Positions 35,021-43,643 of a DNA stretch of 64,000 nucleotides are shown here, one piece after another (position 1 is the stretch's first letter; each line of letters opens with the position of its first letter). The position numbers were made by a program, and so were the translations under genes. Source of the DNA: BA4 sp044376575 (GTDB lineage Bacteria; Bacteroidota; Bacteroidia; CAIKAF01); NCBI GenBank assembly GCA_044376575.1, contig JBILKR010000012.1, forward strand, positions 1-64,000. Reading direction: 5' to 3'. Below the pieces are notes generated by a model, which saw nothing but the letters and a program-made list of their open reading frames with translations, searched no databases and was not told where the DNA came from.

Positions 35021-36402
35021 GATTAACCGGCATACATAGAGTTTATTTCATTGGTATCGGAGGTATCGGAATGAGCGCATTGGCTCGTTATTTTTTGAGT
35101 CAGGGAATACATGTTTCGGGATATGACCGTAATCCGTCTGAAATTACAAATGCCTTAACTGAACTTAGTGCTGATATCCATTTTGAAGATTCAATTCATC
35201 AGATTCCCGCTGATTTTTTAAATACATCAAAAGATGAATTATTGGTCATTTATACTCCTGCAATTCCAAAGTCACATAATGAATATTCATACTTCTTAGC
35301 CAATGGATATCCGATGCTTAAAAGAGCAGAAGTTCTTGGCCTCATTTCATCTCAATTTACTTCTATAGCAGTTGCCGGAACACATGGCAAAACAACAACC
35401 TCATCCATGATAGGTCATATATTAATGAGTTCTCATCAACCGGTGGCTGCATTCTTGGGAGGTATAACGGTGAATTATCAATCTAATTATTTTTCTGCGC
35501 AACATCCATCAATGGTGGTTTTAGAAGCTGATGAATATGACCGCTCGTTCTTGCAGCTATCACCAAACTATGCTGTCATCACTTCAATGGATCCTGATCA
35601 CCTTGATATATATGGCAATGAAGATTCTGTAAAAGAAAGTTTCCATTTATTCGCAAACCGTGTAAACAAAAACGGATTACTATTTGTAAAAATGGGATTG
35701 GATATTGATTCAGACGCACCTGTGATTACTTATGGTATTGATATAAATGCCGATGTATATGCTGACAATATTCAAATAGTTGAAGGCCGTTTTGAATATG
35801 ATGTTTTTTATCAGAATCAATCATTGGGAAGATTTTCCTTATCAATGGGAGGCCGACATAATATTGAAAATTCATTAGCAGCAATTGCTGTTTGCCATGC
35901 GTTGAAAATAGATACAGAATCGATAAGAAAAGGAGTATTCTCTTTTAAAGGAGTGAAGAGAAGATTTGAAAAAGTTTTTGAATCTGACAAGGTGGTTTAT
36001 GTTGATGATTATGCACATCACCCTGAAGAGATAAAAGCCTGCATTCAAGGTATTCGTGAACTTTATCCAAAAAAGAAAATATTGGGAATATTTCAGCCTC
36101 ACTTATATTCAAGAACACGTGATTTTGCGGCAGGTTTTGCCTCTAGTCTGAGCATGCTTGATGAACTCTTGCTAATGGATATATATCCTGCAAGAGAGTT
36201 GCCAATAGAAGGCGTTACATCTGATTTAATTTACAAAAATGTAACAACGTCAAAACAACTGGTATCTTCTTCTGAATTATTAAATAAAATAGAAGAGCGA
36301 CTTGCTGAGTTTCAGATTTTACTTACTATAGGAGCAGGTGATATTGATCATTTTATTCATCCAATCCACCAATTATTAACCCGAAAATTCAGTTTAAATT
36401 GA
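35017..36402 (+). CDS. murC: UDP-MurNAc:L-alanine ligase
   Basis: 461 residues, three-domain Mur ligase adding the first amino acid of the stem peptide. VYFIGIGGIGMSALARYF opens the Rossmann domain; the ATP loop is AGTHGKTTTSSMIGH; then EADEYDRSF and SMDPDHLDIYG. The C-terminal domain has VYVDDYAHHPEEI and IFQPHLYSRT, with ITIGAGDI-type (LTIGAGDIDHF) end. Overlaps murG by 4 bp and shares the last bases with the ftsQ start (TTGA overlap). Confidence 0.97.
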   Translation: MRLTGIHRVYFIGIGGIGMSALARYFLSQGIHVSGYDRNPSEITNALTELSADIHFEDSIHQIPADFLNTSKDELLVIYTPAIPKSHNEYSYFLANGYPMLKRAEVLGLISSQFTSIAVAGTHGKTTTSSMIGHILMSSHQPVAAFLGGITVNYQSNYFSAQHPSMVVLEADEYDRSFLQLSPNYAVITSMDPDHLDIYGNEDSVKESFHLFANRVNKNGLLFVKMGLDIDSDAPVITYGIDINADVYADNIQIVEGRFEYDVFYQNQSLGRFSLSMGGRHNIENSLAAIAVCHALKIDTESIRKGVFSFKGVKRRFEKVFESDKVVYVDDYAHHPEEIKACIQGIRELYPKKKILGIFQPHLYSRTRDFAAGFASSLSMLDELLLMDIYPARELPIEGVTSDLIYKNVTTSKQLVSSSELLNKIEERLAEFQILLTIGAGDIDHFIHPIHQLLTRKFSLN

Positions 36403-37265
36403 AAAAGATACTACGCATATTATTTTTCTTTTTACTGATATCATCAGTAGTCGCAGGGTTGGCTTTTGTAAATATGAAACCTATACAATCGGATTGCAGC
36501 AATGTAAATATTTCAATTGTTCGTCCTGATGGTAATATATATGTTACAGAAGATGAAGTGCTGAAAATGATTAGTTATTTCTGCAAAACAGAACGCGTTT
36601 TTTCGGAAGAAAAATTATCATCAATAGAATCTTTTATTTTAAAAAATAAATCTGTTCAGAATTGCGAAGTATATGCTGATATTAATGGCCGACTCAATGT
36701 TACAGTTACGCAGTGTTATCCAATGGGCAGAATCATCAATGCGTTTGGAGATAGTTTTTATATGGATAAATCAGGGAAGTTAATTCCTGCTGTATCGGGT
36801 CGCCCTGCAAGGGTGGTTGTTGTTAATGGAGAAATTAAAGATCAGTTCAGTAGTGTTGATTTTAGTATCCGTAATGACAGCTTATTTAAAACTACAATAA
36901 TGGATGACATTTATTTAATGTTACTTCAAATTGAAGAAAAACAATTCTTAAAGAAAATGATTCAGCAAGTATATATTGATAGCCTGAATCAGATTGTATT
37001 GATACCTGTAATTGGACCGCATGAAATTCTTATGGGATCTGCAGAACATATCACCGGCAAGCTCAATAAACTTGAATTGTTTTACAAAAAATCGATGAAT
37101 TCTACGCAGTGGAAAAATTATTCATCCATCGACTTAAGATTTAAGAATCAGATTGTATGTAAATCTTATTCAGTTCAGGAGCCTGTATTTCAAACAGATT
37201 CACTTCTCACTATAAATAATGACTCAATAAATATTAATCAACAATTAAATACGCAAATTAACTAA
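36399..37265 (+). CDS. ftsQ: FtsQ-like cell division protein
   Basis: 288 residues. Short cytoplasmic start, one membrane helix (about 5-24, ILRILFFFLLISSVVAGLAF) and a periplasmic part. This part has a divergent POTRA-like segment (YVTEDEVLKMISYF and after) and the FtsQ/DivIB beta domain. FtsQ recruits FtsL/FtsB and FtsW/FtsI to the divisome. The call rests on topology and position between murC and ftsA, plus the general FtsQ-like pattern. The start is a TTG that overlaps the murC TGA (TTGA). No ATG is available before the membrane helix, so the rare start seems real. Confidence 0.9.
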   Translation: MKKILRILFFFLLISSVVAGLAFVNMKPIQSDCSNVNISIVRPDGNIYVTEDEVLKMISYFCKTERVFSEEKLSSIESFILKNKSVQNCEVYADINGRLNVTVTQCYPMGRIINAFGDSFYMDKSGKLIPAVSGRPARVVVVNGEIKDQFSSVDFSIRNDSLFKTTIMDDIYLMLLQIEEKQFLKKMIQQVYIDSLNQIVLIPVIGPHEILMGSAEHITGKLNKLELFYKKSMNSTQWKNYSSIDLRFKNQIVCKSYSVQEPVFQTDSLLTINNDSININQQLNTQIN

Positions 37266-37266
37266 T

Positions 37267-38544
37267 ATGGAAAACCCGGAAATCGTTGTCGGATTAGACA
37301 TTGGAACAACCAAAATAGTAGCAATGGTTGGACAAAAAAATGAACATGGAAAAATTGAAATTCTCGGTGTGGGGAAAAGTGATTCTCTCGGAGTAAGCAG
37401 AGGAGTAGTAACCAACATTGTGCAAACCATTGATTCAATCAAAAAAGCAGTAACCGAAGCAGTTCAGAATTCTGGTGTTGATATAGAGGTAGTAAATGTA
37501 GGGATTGCAGGTCAGCATATTAAAAGCTACCAGTTGCGGGGGTTACATACAAGAAAAGAAAATGATGAAGTAATCAAACAGCAGGATATTGATACGCTTG
37601 TTGAAGATATGTATAAGCTTGCGATGAGTCCGGGTGAGCAAATTATACATGTGTTGCCACAGGAATATATTATTGACAACGAGGCTGACATTAAAAATCC
37701 ATTGGGAATGATGGGTAATAGATTGGAAGCAAACTTTCATATCATCACTGGTCAGGTTTCTGCAGCACAGAATATTACCAGGTGTTGCGTGCAATCCGGA
37801 TTGGATGTAGCAGATATGATACTCGAGCCACTCGCTTCTTCTACTGCGGTTCTAAGCAACGAAGAAATGGAAGCAGGTGTTGCTTTGGTAGATATCGGAG
37901 GTGGAACTACTGACATTGCTATTTTCCAGGATGGTATAATTAGACATACCGCTGTAATTCCATTTGGAGGAAATATTATCACAGAAGATATTAAAAATGA
38001 ATGTGGTATTATTAAAAGTTATGCCGAATTATTAAAAGTAAAACATGGATGTGCTTTACCAATGGACGGTATGGCAAACAAAGTGGTAACAATTCCTGGT
38101 TTAAGAGGTCGTGCTCCCAAAGAAATAAGTATTAAAACACTGGCTAGTATTATCAAAGCAAGAATGGAAGAGATTCTTGAATTTGTAGATTATGAAATTA
38201 AAAATTCAGGATTTAAAGATAAGCTCGCCGCAGGAATTGTAATTACTGGTGGTGGCTCGCAATTGAAACACATTTGTCAGTTAACAGAACTTGTAACCGG
38301 AATGGAAACCAGGATTGGTTATCCGACCGAACACATCACTGGGGATGCCATTTCTGCAGTTAGCAGTCCAATTTACAGTACCAGTATTGGTTTGATGATG
38401 ATGGGCTTTAGGGCTGAAGAACCTGAAGTAATCAAAGAAGAAAAAGAAAATAATGAACCAATTATTACTCAGCCAACGAAAAAAGAGAAATCCGGATTTT
38501 TTGATGTCATCAAAAAGTTTTTTGATGACGAAGAAACAAAGTAA
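37267..38544 (+). CDS. ftsA: Cell division protein FtsA
   Basis: 425 residues. Actin-like ATPase fold with the phosphate-1 loop VVGLDIGTTKIVAMVG, the SHS2/1C subdomain (about 85-165), phosphate-2 loop ALVDIGGGTTDIAIF and adenosine-motif GIVITGGGSQL. A charged linker is followed by the C-terminal amphipathic helix KSGFFDVIKKFFDDE, which tethers FtsA, and through it FtsZ, to the inner membrane. 2 bp after the ftsQ stop. Confidence 0.97.
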   Translation: MENPEIVVGLDIGTTKIVAMVGQKNEHGKIEILGVGKSDSLGVSRGVVTNIVQTIDSIKKAVTEAVQNSGVDIEVVNVGIAGQHIKSYQLRGLHTRKENDEVIKQQDIDTLVEDMYKLAMSPGEQIIHVLPQEYIIDNEADIKNPLGMMGNRLEANFHIITGQVSAAQNITRCCVQSGLDVADMILEPLASSTAVLSNEEMEAGVALVDIGGGTTDIAIFQDGIIRHTAVIPFGGNIITEDIKNECGIIKSYAELLKVKHGCALPMDGMANKVVTIPGLRGRAPKEISIKTLASIIKARMEEILEFVDYEIKNSGFKDKLAAGIVITGGGSQLKHICQLTELVTGMETRIGYPTEHITGDAISAVSSPIYSTSIGLMMMGFRAEEPEVIKEEKENNEPIITQPTKKEKSGFFDVIKKFFDDEETK

Positions 38545-38594
38545 AATGTATAACTACTCAAATTTTTTATTCAGTAACTACTAAAACTACAGAT

Positions 38595-40202
38595 ATGTTT
38601 AACAACGAAGAACTACAAAACACAAACATGCAACAGAACGAAGCTCCCATTCAGTTCAATTTACCCAAAGATCAATCATCAATTATTAAAGTAATCGGTG
38701 TTGGTGGCGGAGGAAGTAATGCAGTAAATCACATGTATCGACAAGGCATTCGCGGAGTAGATTTTGTGATCTGCAATACAGATGCACAGGCCCTTGAAAT
38801 GAGTCCGGTGCCAACAAAAATTCAATTAGGTAAAAACCTCACGGAAGGTAGAGGTGCAGGAGCAATTCCAGAAGTTGGAAGGAAGTCGGCACTTGAGAAT
38901 ATTGAAGAGGTAAGAAAAATTTTATCGAATAATACCAAAATGGTATTTGTAACTGCAGGTATGGGTGGAGGAACCGGAACCGGTGCCGCTCCTATCATTG
39001 CACAATTAGCGAGAGAAATGGGAATTCTAACGGTTGGTATTGTTACTATTCCGTTTGGATTTGAAGGAAAGAAGAGAAAGGAACAAGCTCATGATGGAAT
39101 TGATGATTTAAAAAAGAATGTGGATACTTTGCTGGTTATCTCAAATGATAAGCTGAGAGAAATACATGGCAACTTATCACTGACTACAGCATTCTCTAAA
39201 GCAGATGATATTTTAACTACTGCGGCAAAAGGCATTTCTGAAATTATCACCGGATTTGGAATCATTAATGTAGATTTTGAAGACGTTAAAACAGTAATGA
39301 CAAATGGAGGTGCAGCTATTATGGGTAGCGGTTCTGCCGAAGGAGAAAACAGAGCAGTAAACGCAATTGAAGATGCATTGTCATCTCCATTGTTAAACGA
39401 TAGTAATATTAAAGGAGCAAAGCATATATTATTATATATGACTTTCTGTAATGAAGAGATCAGTATGGATGAGATGGGTGAAATTACAGATTATATTCAA
39501 CAGAGAGCAGGAACTACAGAACACATGATTTTTGGAACCGGTATCGATGATAGACTGGGTAACAAAATTGGTATTACACTTATTGCTACAGGTTTTAAAT
39601 CATTAAATGAAGATCCTTCAGCAAAAAATCCTTTTCTTCAGCCGGCAAGAGAAGTGCTTGATGTAGCTAACAAGTCAAATGAAGAAATCATTGAAGCAAT
39701 CAATAATGAAAAATTTGCGCCTGTTGCTAATGATGAAAAAGAAATTGTAATAGAACCGGTTGCAGAGATTGAATCTGAACCATTACTGGATAATCAGGTT
39801 GAGTTTGACATGAATATAACAACTCCTGTAGCAAATAATCAAAATGTAGAAAAAGTAACATTATTTGATGTTGAAAAATCTAAACAAAATGATTCTGCTG
39901 ATTTATTCAATAATGTTCATGCAAGAGATGTTGAACAAAATAATCATCAAGAAGACAAAGGGATACTATTCAGACCGAATGAAAGGATGCAGCGCCTGAG
40001 AGATGTAAGCATGAAGCTTAAAAACCCTTCAGGATTGAGAGACCTGGAGTCAGAGCCGGCATACAGAAGAAGAAACTCACAACTTGAAATTGATCAGAAT
40101 GAAGATAATAATCAGGCATCACGTTATTCAGTTGGATCTGATAAAGAAGATGGTTACCGCCTGAGAGAAAACAATTCATTCCTACACGATAGTGTTGATT
40201 AA
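38595..40202 (+). CDS. ftsZ: Cell division GTPase FtsZ
   Basis: 535 residues. Tubulin-like GTPase that polymerises into the division ring. GVGGGGSNAVNHM near the start, tubulin signature GGGTGTG at residues 124-130, and the NVDFEDVKTVM block with GGAAIMGSG are all typical. The conserved GTPase and activation domains end near residue 355. Then come a long acidic, poorly conserved linker (about 370-480) and a C-terminal stretch with RLRDVSMKLKNPSGLRDLE and EPAYRRR. This stretch is typical of Bacteroidota FtsZ and is probably the site for binding FtsA and other partners. The final residues FLHDSVD replace the usual DIPxFLR-like tail. Last gene of the dcw operon, followed by a terminator. Confidence 0.98.
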   Translation: MFNNEELQNTNMQQNEAPIQFNLPKDQSSIIKVIGVGGGGSNAVNHMYRQGIRGVDFVICNTDAQALEMSPVPTKIQLGKNLTEGRGAGAIPEVGRKSALENIEEVRKILSNNTKMVFVTAGMGGGTGTGAAPIIAQLAREMGILTVGIVTIPFGFEGKKRKEQAHDGIDDLKKNVDTLLVISNDKLREIHGNLSLTTAFSKADDILTTAAKGISEIITGFGIINVDFEDVKTVMTNGGAAIMGSGSAEGENRAVNAIEDALSSPLLNDSNIKGAKHILLYMTFCNEEISMDEMGEITDYIQQRAGTTEHMIFGTGIDDRLGNKIGITLIATGFKSLNEDPSAKNPFLQPAREVLDVANKSNEEIIEAINNEKFAPVANDEKEIVIEPVAEIESEPLLDNQVEFDMNITTPVANNQNVEKVTLFDVEKSKQNDSADLFNNVHARDVEQNNHQEDKGILFRPNERMQRLRDVSMKLKNPSGLRDLESEPAYRRRNSQLEIDQNEDNNQASRYSVGSDKEDGYRLRENNSFLHDSVD

Positions 40203-40240
40203 ATCTGTTCCCTGTTATTTCTATAGTTTTAGTTAGTGAA

Positions 40241-40267
40241 AAGGTCGGCTGAATGCCGGCCTTTTTT
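40241..40267 (+). terminator. Rho-independent terminator of the dcw operon
   Basis: Stem AAGGTCGGC (40241-40249) / GCCGGCCTT (40255-40263) with one G-U pair, loop TGAAT, then a T run. Confidence 0.93.
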
Positions 40268-40271
40268 CTTG

Positions 40272-40279
40272 TATATTTG
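40272..40279 (+). promoter_or_regulatory. -7 promoter element of smpB
   Basis: TATATTTG (TAnnTTTG) ends 7 bp before the smpB ATG at 40287, so the transcript would have almost no leader. It sits immediately after the dcw terminator. Confidence 0.6.
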
Positions 40280-40286
40280 TGATGTG

Positions 40287-40742
40287 ATGGAAGAGAAGAT
40301 TATTGTATCAAATAAAAAGGCATTTTTTGAATTTGCTATACTTGACTCTTATGAAGCAGGAATTCAGTTGCTTGGTACCGAAATTAAATCCATCAGAGAG
40401 GGTAAGGCAAATTTACAGGAAGCCTATTGCTTCTTTAACCTTGGCGAATTATACATTAAAGGAATGCATATCGCTGAGTATTCGCATGGCGGATATGCAA
40501 ATCATGATCCCGTAAGACAACGAAAACTTCTGTTGAAAAAAACAGAACTAAAAAAAATTCAAATTAAATTAAAAGAAAAAGGATTAACCCTCATTCCTAT
40601 TAAACTTTATTTAAACGATAAAGGAAAAGCGAAACTTGAAATTGCTATTGCAAAAGGCAAAAAGTTATATGATAAACGACAGTCCATAAAATCAAAAGAT
40701 GCCAAAAGGGAACTTGATCGTACAAGAAAAAATTTCGGATAA
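40287..40742 (+). CDS. smpB: SsrA-binding protein SmpB
   Basis: 151 residues from ATG 40287, the normal family length. A longer frame back to 40236 would run through the ftsZ terminator and the promoter, so it is rejected. SmpB binds tmRNA and brings it to stalled ribosomes for trans-translation. Signatures: NKKAFFEFAILDSYEAGIQL, LGTEIKSIREGKANLQEAY, LYIKGMHIAEYSHGGYANHDP, LLLKKTELKKI and GLTLIPIKLYLNDKGKAKLEI. The basic tail KKLYDKRQSIKSKDAKRE folds into the helix that reads the empty mRNA channel. The tmRNA gene (ssrA) itself is not in this window. Confidence 0.96.
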   Translation: MEEKIIVSNKKAFFEFAILDSYEAGIQLLGTEIKSIREGKANLQEAYCFFNLGELYIKGMHIAEYSHGGYANHDPVRQRKLLLKKTELKKIQIKLKEKGLTLIPIKLYLNDKGKAKLEIAIAKGKKLYDKRQSIKSKDAKRELDRTRKNFG

Positions 40743-40779
40743 TTCATTATATTTATCTTATATCATCTGATACAATAAA

Positions 40780-41823
40780 ATGCAAACACTTCAAACAATC
40801 ACTGATCCTGTTTTTAACGAGACAGAAAAAGTTTCAGTTATTAACCGTTTTTTTATCTCTTTGATTCACGATAAAAAAGATTTGCCATTTATTTATGTTA
40901 CGTTAAAAATTAGTCTGACGCTTGTGCCTGTAGGAGTGCTTTTATTTATGCCATTTATACAGGGATGGATTTGGTGGATGCTGGCTGTACTATATTTTTA
41001 TATAAATAATTTTGTATTCAAAGGTTCTTTTGGATTGATGCTGCACTGCACCAGTCACAGAATATTCTTCAAAAAAAAATACAATGCTTTTAATTATTAT
41101 CTCCCCTGGTTTTTAGGTTTGTTTTTTGGTCAAACTCCTGAAACATATTACAGTCATCATATTTGGATGCATCACCCTGAAAATAATCTGAAAGAAGATA
41201 AAAGCAGTACGATGCATTTTCAAAGAGACAGTTTCCGTTCATTCATGGCTTATTTTCTCGAATTCTTTTTTATTGGAATGATAGAACTCATTTCTTATTT
41301 TAAAAAGAAAAACAGAAAAAATTTAATTATTAAATGTATGGTAGGAGAGTTTTTCTTTTTGTTTTTATGCATAGGATTATCTTTTATAAGCTTTAAGGCA
41401 ACATTCATGGTATTTATATTGCCATTTCTTATATCAAGATTTATCATGATGGTGGGCAACTGGACACAGCATGCTTTTGTTTGCCCGACTGATCCGGGAA
41501 ATGCATATAAGAATTCAATCACATGTGTAAATGTAAAATACAATCATAAATGCTGGAACGATGGTTATCACATTACACACCATCTAAAACCGGGCATGCA
41601 CTGGACTCAGCATCCGGTTGAATTTATGAATACCATAGCACATTATAAAGAAAATAAATCTATTGTATTTCAGGGAATTGGATTCCTTGGTATTTTTATT
41701 CTGCTGATGAAAAAAGATTATGAACGTCTTGCTGAGAAAGTAGTAAACATACAACAAACTTTTGCATCCAACCAGGAATTAATTGCGCTAATGAAAGAGC
41801 GTACTCAACGAATACCCGCTTAA
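40780..41823 (+). CDS. Membrane fatty acid desaturase family protein
   Basis: 347 residues. Membrane-bound di-iron desaturase/hydroxylase fold with three His clusters: HCTSH (after LMLHC), HHIWMHH, and the C-terminal GYHITHH, which supply the metal ligands. About four to five membrane helices lie between. The enzyme may introduce a double bond or hydroxyl group into acyl chains of lipids, or act on a carotenoid or sphingolipid-like substrate. The His pattern resembles the general FA_desaturase family, but I cannot name the substrate or position. It starts 37 bp after smpB and ends before a terminator. Its direct neighbours give no metabolic clue. Confidence 0.82.
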   Translation: MQTLQTITDPVFNETEKVSVINRFFISLIHDKKDLPFIYVTLKISLTLVPVGVLLFMPFIQGWIWWMLAVLYFYINNFVFKGSFGLMLHCTSHRIFFKKKYNAFNYYLPWFLGLFFGQTPETYYSHHIWMHHPENNLKEDKSSTMHFQRDSFRSFMAYFLEFFFIGMIELISYFKKKNRKNLIIKCMVGEFFFLFLCIGLSFISFKATFMVFILPFLISRFIMMVGNWTQHAFVCPTDPGNAYKNSITCVNVKYNHKCWNDGYHITHHLKPGMHWTQHPVEFMNTIAHYKENKSIVFQGIGFLGIFILLMKKDYERLAEKVVNIQQTFASNQELIALMKERTQRIPA

Positions 41824-41971
41824 TCTTACTTTTATCCTTCATTTTTATTCGATTGCTAATTCAAAGCAACCGAATGCTAATTCATTGCATGGTTTCTCAG
41901 TTTCTTATGATACATTCGGTTTATGTAAAAAATCCAATCCGATTAGTTTCCATAAACTAATCTTAATGGAG

Positions 41972-42004
41972 CAAGTCGGGGGTTATGCTCCCGACTTGTT
42001 TTTT
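41972..42004 (+). terminator. Rho-independent terminator of the desaturase gene
   Basis: Stem CAAGTCGGG (41972-41980) / CCCGACTTG (41990-41998), then six T. Its 3' arm overlaps the last codons of the convergent pcm gene. A second, weaker hairpin (GATTAGTTT / AAACTAATC, 41941-41962) lies just before it. Confidence 0.88.
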
Positions 42005-42630
42005 AACATGGGTACAAATTTGAATAAGCCCTGCTCTTCTTCCAGTAAAGTTCCATCAGCATTTTTTCTAATTACTTTCATTATCTGTGTATCGCCTTCA
42101 CCTACAGGTATTACAAGTATTCCCCCCGTTTTTAATTGATTTGTAAGTGCTTGTGGTACATTAGGTGCACCACAGGTTACAAGTATTCTGTCGAACGGTG
42201 CAAAAGAAGGCAATCCGGCATAACCATCTCCGTAATAGAATTTGGGATGATAGTTCATCGATTCAAGGAGTATCCTTGATTTTTCATTTAATATTTTTTG
42301 CCTTTCAATAGTAAAAACCTTGGCTCCCAGTTCAAGCAATACGCAGGTCTGATAACCCGATCCTGTTCCTATCTCCAGTATTTTCATACCCTTCGAAACC
42401 TGCAATAATTCAGTTTGTTTTGCAACGGTATAGGGCTGTGATATCGTTTGGCCTGCATCAATCTTAAATGCCATATCCTGATATGCAAACTTATCCAGCT
42501 GGCTGTCAATAAAAAAATGTCTCGGAACCCTCCCAATTGCATCCAACACGTCTTTGTTTTGAATTCCTTTTTCTTTTAAGAGCTCGACTAATTTTTTCCG
42601 TAATCCCTGATGTTTAAAAGTATCTGTCAT
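41983..42630 (-). CDS. pcm: Protein-L-isoaspartate O-methyltransferase
   Basis: 215 residues. SAM-dependent enzyme that methylates isoaspartyl residues in aged proteins and starts their repair. N-terminal helix region, then AIGRVPRHFFID and YQDMAFKIDAGQTISQPYTVA, the PCMT signature. The SAM motif I is ILEIGTGSGYQTCVLLELG, followed by VFTIERQ and the YGDGYAGLPSFAPFDRILVTCGAP block. Its 3' end overlaps the terminator of the facing desaturase gene. Divergent from the Gfo/Idh gene, with a 105-bp spacer. Confidence 0.95.
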   Translation of the reverse strand: MTDTFKHQGLRKKLVELLKEKGIQNKDVLDAIGRVPRHFFIDSQLDKFAYQDMAFKIDAGQTISQPYTVAKQTELLQVSKGMKILEIGTGSGYQTCVLLELGAKVFTIERQKILNEKSRILLESMNYHPKFYYGDGYAGLPSFAPFDRILVTCGAPNVPQALTNQLKTGGILVIPVGEGDTQIMKVIRKNADGTLLEEEQGLFKFVPMLKNKSGA

Positions 42631-42735
42631 GCTCAGTTTATTCTGTTTGCGAAAGTAATGGATTTTAGACTGAAAAAAATTTATGGATTTGATATTTTTT
42701 TCACTAATATTTGTCTGAAATATTTTCTAATATAA

Positions 42736-43641
42736 ATGCTTAAAATCGGATTATTGGGTGTAGGTCACCTTGGTAAAATACATTTGAAATTACTTAAAGA
42801 AATTGAAGGGGTTCATTTGGTGGGTTTTTATGATCCCAATACAGCCTTGTCCACTGAAATTGAAGCTAATTATGGTGTTACTTCTTTTGCCAATCCGGAA
42901 AGTCTCATGACGGATTGTGATGCTGTGGATATCGTAACTCCTACGATTACGCATTTTGATTTAATGAATATGGCGATTGCAAATCGAAAACATATTTTTG
43001 TCGAAAAGCCTCTCGTGAGCTCACGGGCAGAAACCATGAAGCTAAAAGAGATGTGTTCTTCTAATGATTTGAAAATTCAGGTTGGATTTGTAGAACGGTT
43101 TAATCCGGCAGTAAAGGCATCATCATCTTTTATTCAGGATCCGGTATTTATTGAATCTCATCGTTATTCCGCTTATCCGTTACGAGGAACAGATGTTTCA
43201 GTTGTGCTGGACATGATGATACATGATATTGATTTGATTGCCTCTTGGGTGAAATCACCAATTCAAAAAGTTCAGGCAAAAGGATGGAAATATTTAAGCC
43301 CTTCTGACGATGTTGCTAAAGCATTACTTACTTTTGAAAACGGAACAATTGCTTCTGTTACCGCGAATCGTTTTTCTTCTGAAAAAAGAAGGAGTACTGT
43401 TGTTTATCAAAATAATAATCAAATCAGTATTGATTTTCTGAATAAAAAAGTTGAAATAATTAAGCAGGGAGAAACAGTTCCATTTATGCCTCAAATAGTG
43501 GAGAGTAATGCCATAAAAGAAGAGTTGACAGCATTTGTAAACTCAATTACATTGAACCACCCGGTTGCTGTTCCTTTAACAGAAGGTATTCAATCTATGG
43601 ATATTGCATTTCAAATCATCGAACAAATTAATAACAGATAA
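42736..43641 (+). CDS. Gfo/Idh/MocA family oxidoreductase
   Basis: 301 residues. NAD(P)-binding Rossmann domain with the glycine motif GLLGVGHLGKIHLKLL. The catalytic EKP Lys lies in IFVEKPLVS. The C-terminal alpha/beta dimer domain (about 120-300) has GFVERFNPAV and the HDIDLIASW segment. Family members reduce or oxidise sugars, sugar nucleotides and inositols. Next to a lipoprotein and a polyprenyl-sugar transferase (2 bp and 873 bp downstream), a role in sugar-nucleotide or surface-polysaccharide metabolism is suggested but not shown. Confidence 0.87.
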   Translation: MLKIGLLGVGHLGKIHLKLLKEIEGVHLVGFYDPNTALSTEIEANYGVTSFANPESLMTDCDAVDIVTPTITHFDLMNMAIANRKHIFVEKPLVSSRAETMKLKEMCSSNDLKIQVGFVERFNPAVKASSSFIQDPVFIESHRYSAYPLRGTDVSVVLDMMIHDIDLIASWVKSPIQKVQAKGWKYLSPSDDVAKALLTFENGTIASVTANRFSSEKRRSTVVYQNNNQISIDFLNKKVEIIKQGETVPFMPQIVESNAIKEELTAFVNSITLNHPVAVPLTEGIQSMDIAFQIIEQINNR

Positions 43642-43643
43642 CC

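Noticed and set aside
41941..41962. Perfect 9-bp hairpin (GATTAGTTT / AAACTAATC) taken as a minus-strand terminator for pcm.
   Set aside because: On the minus strand the stem is not followed directly by a T run (ten bases intervene), and a better terminator lies beside it; kept only as an accessory hairpin.
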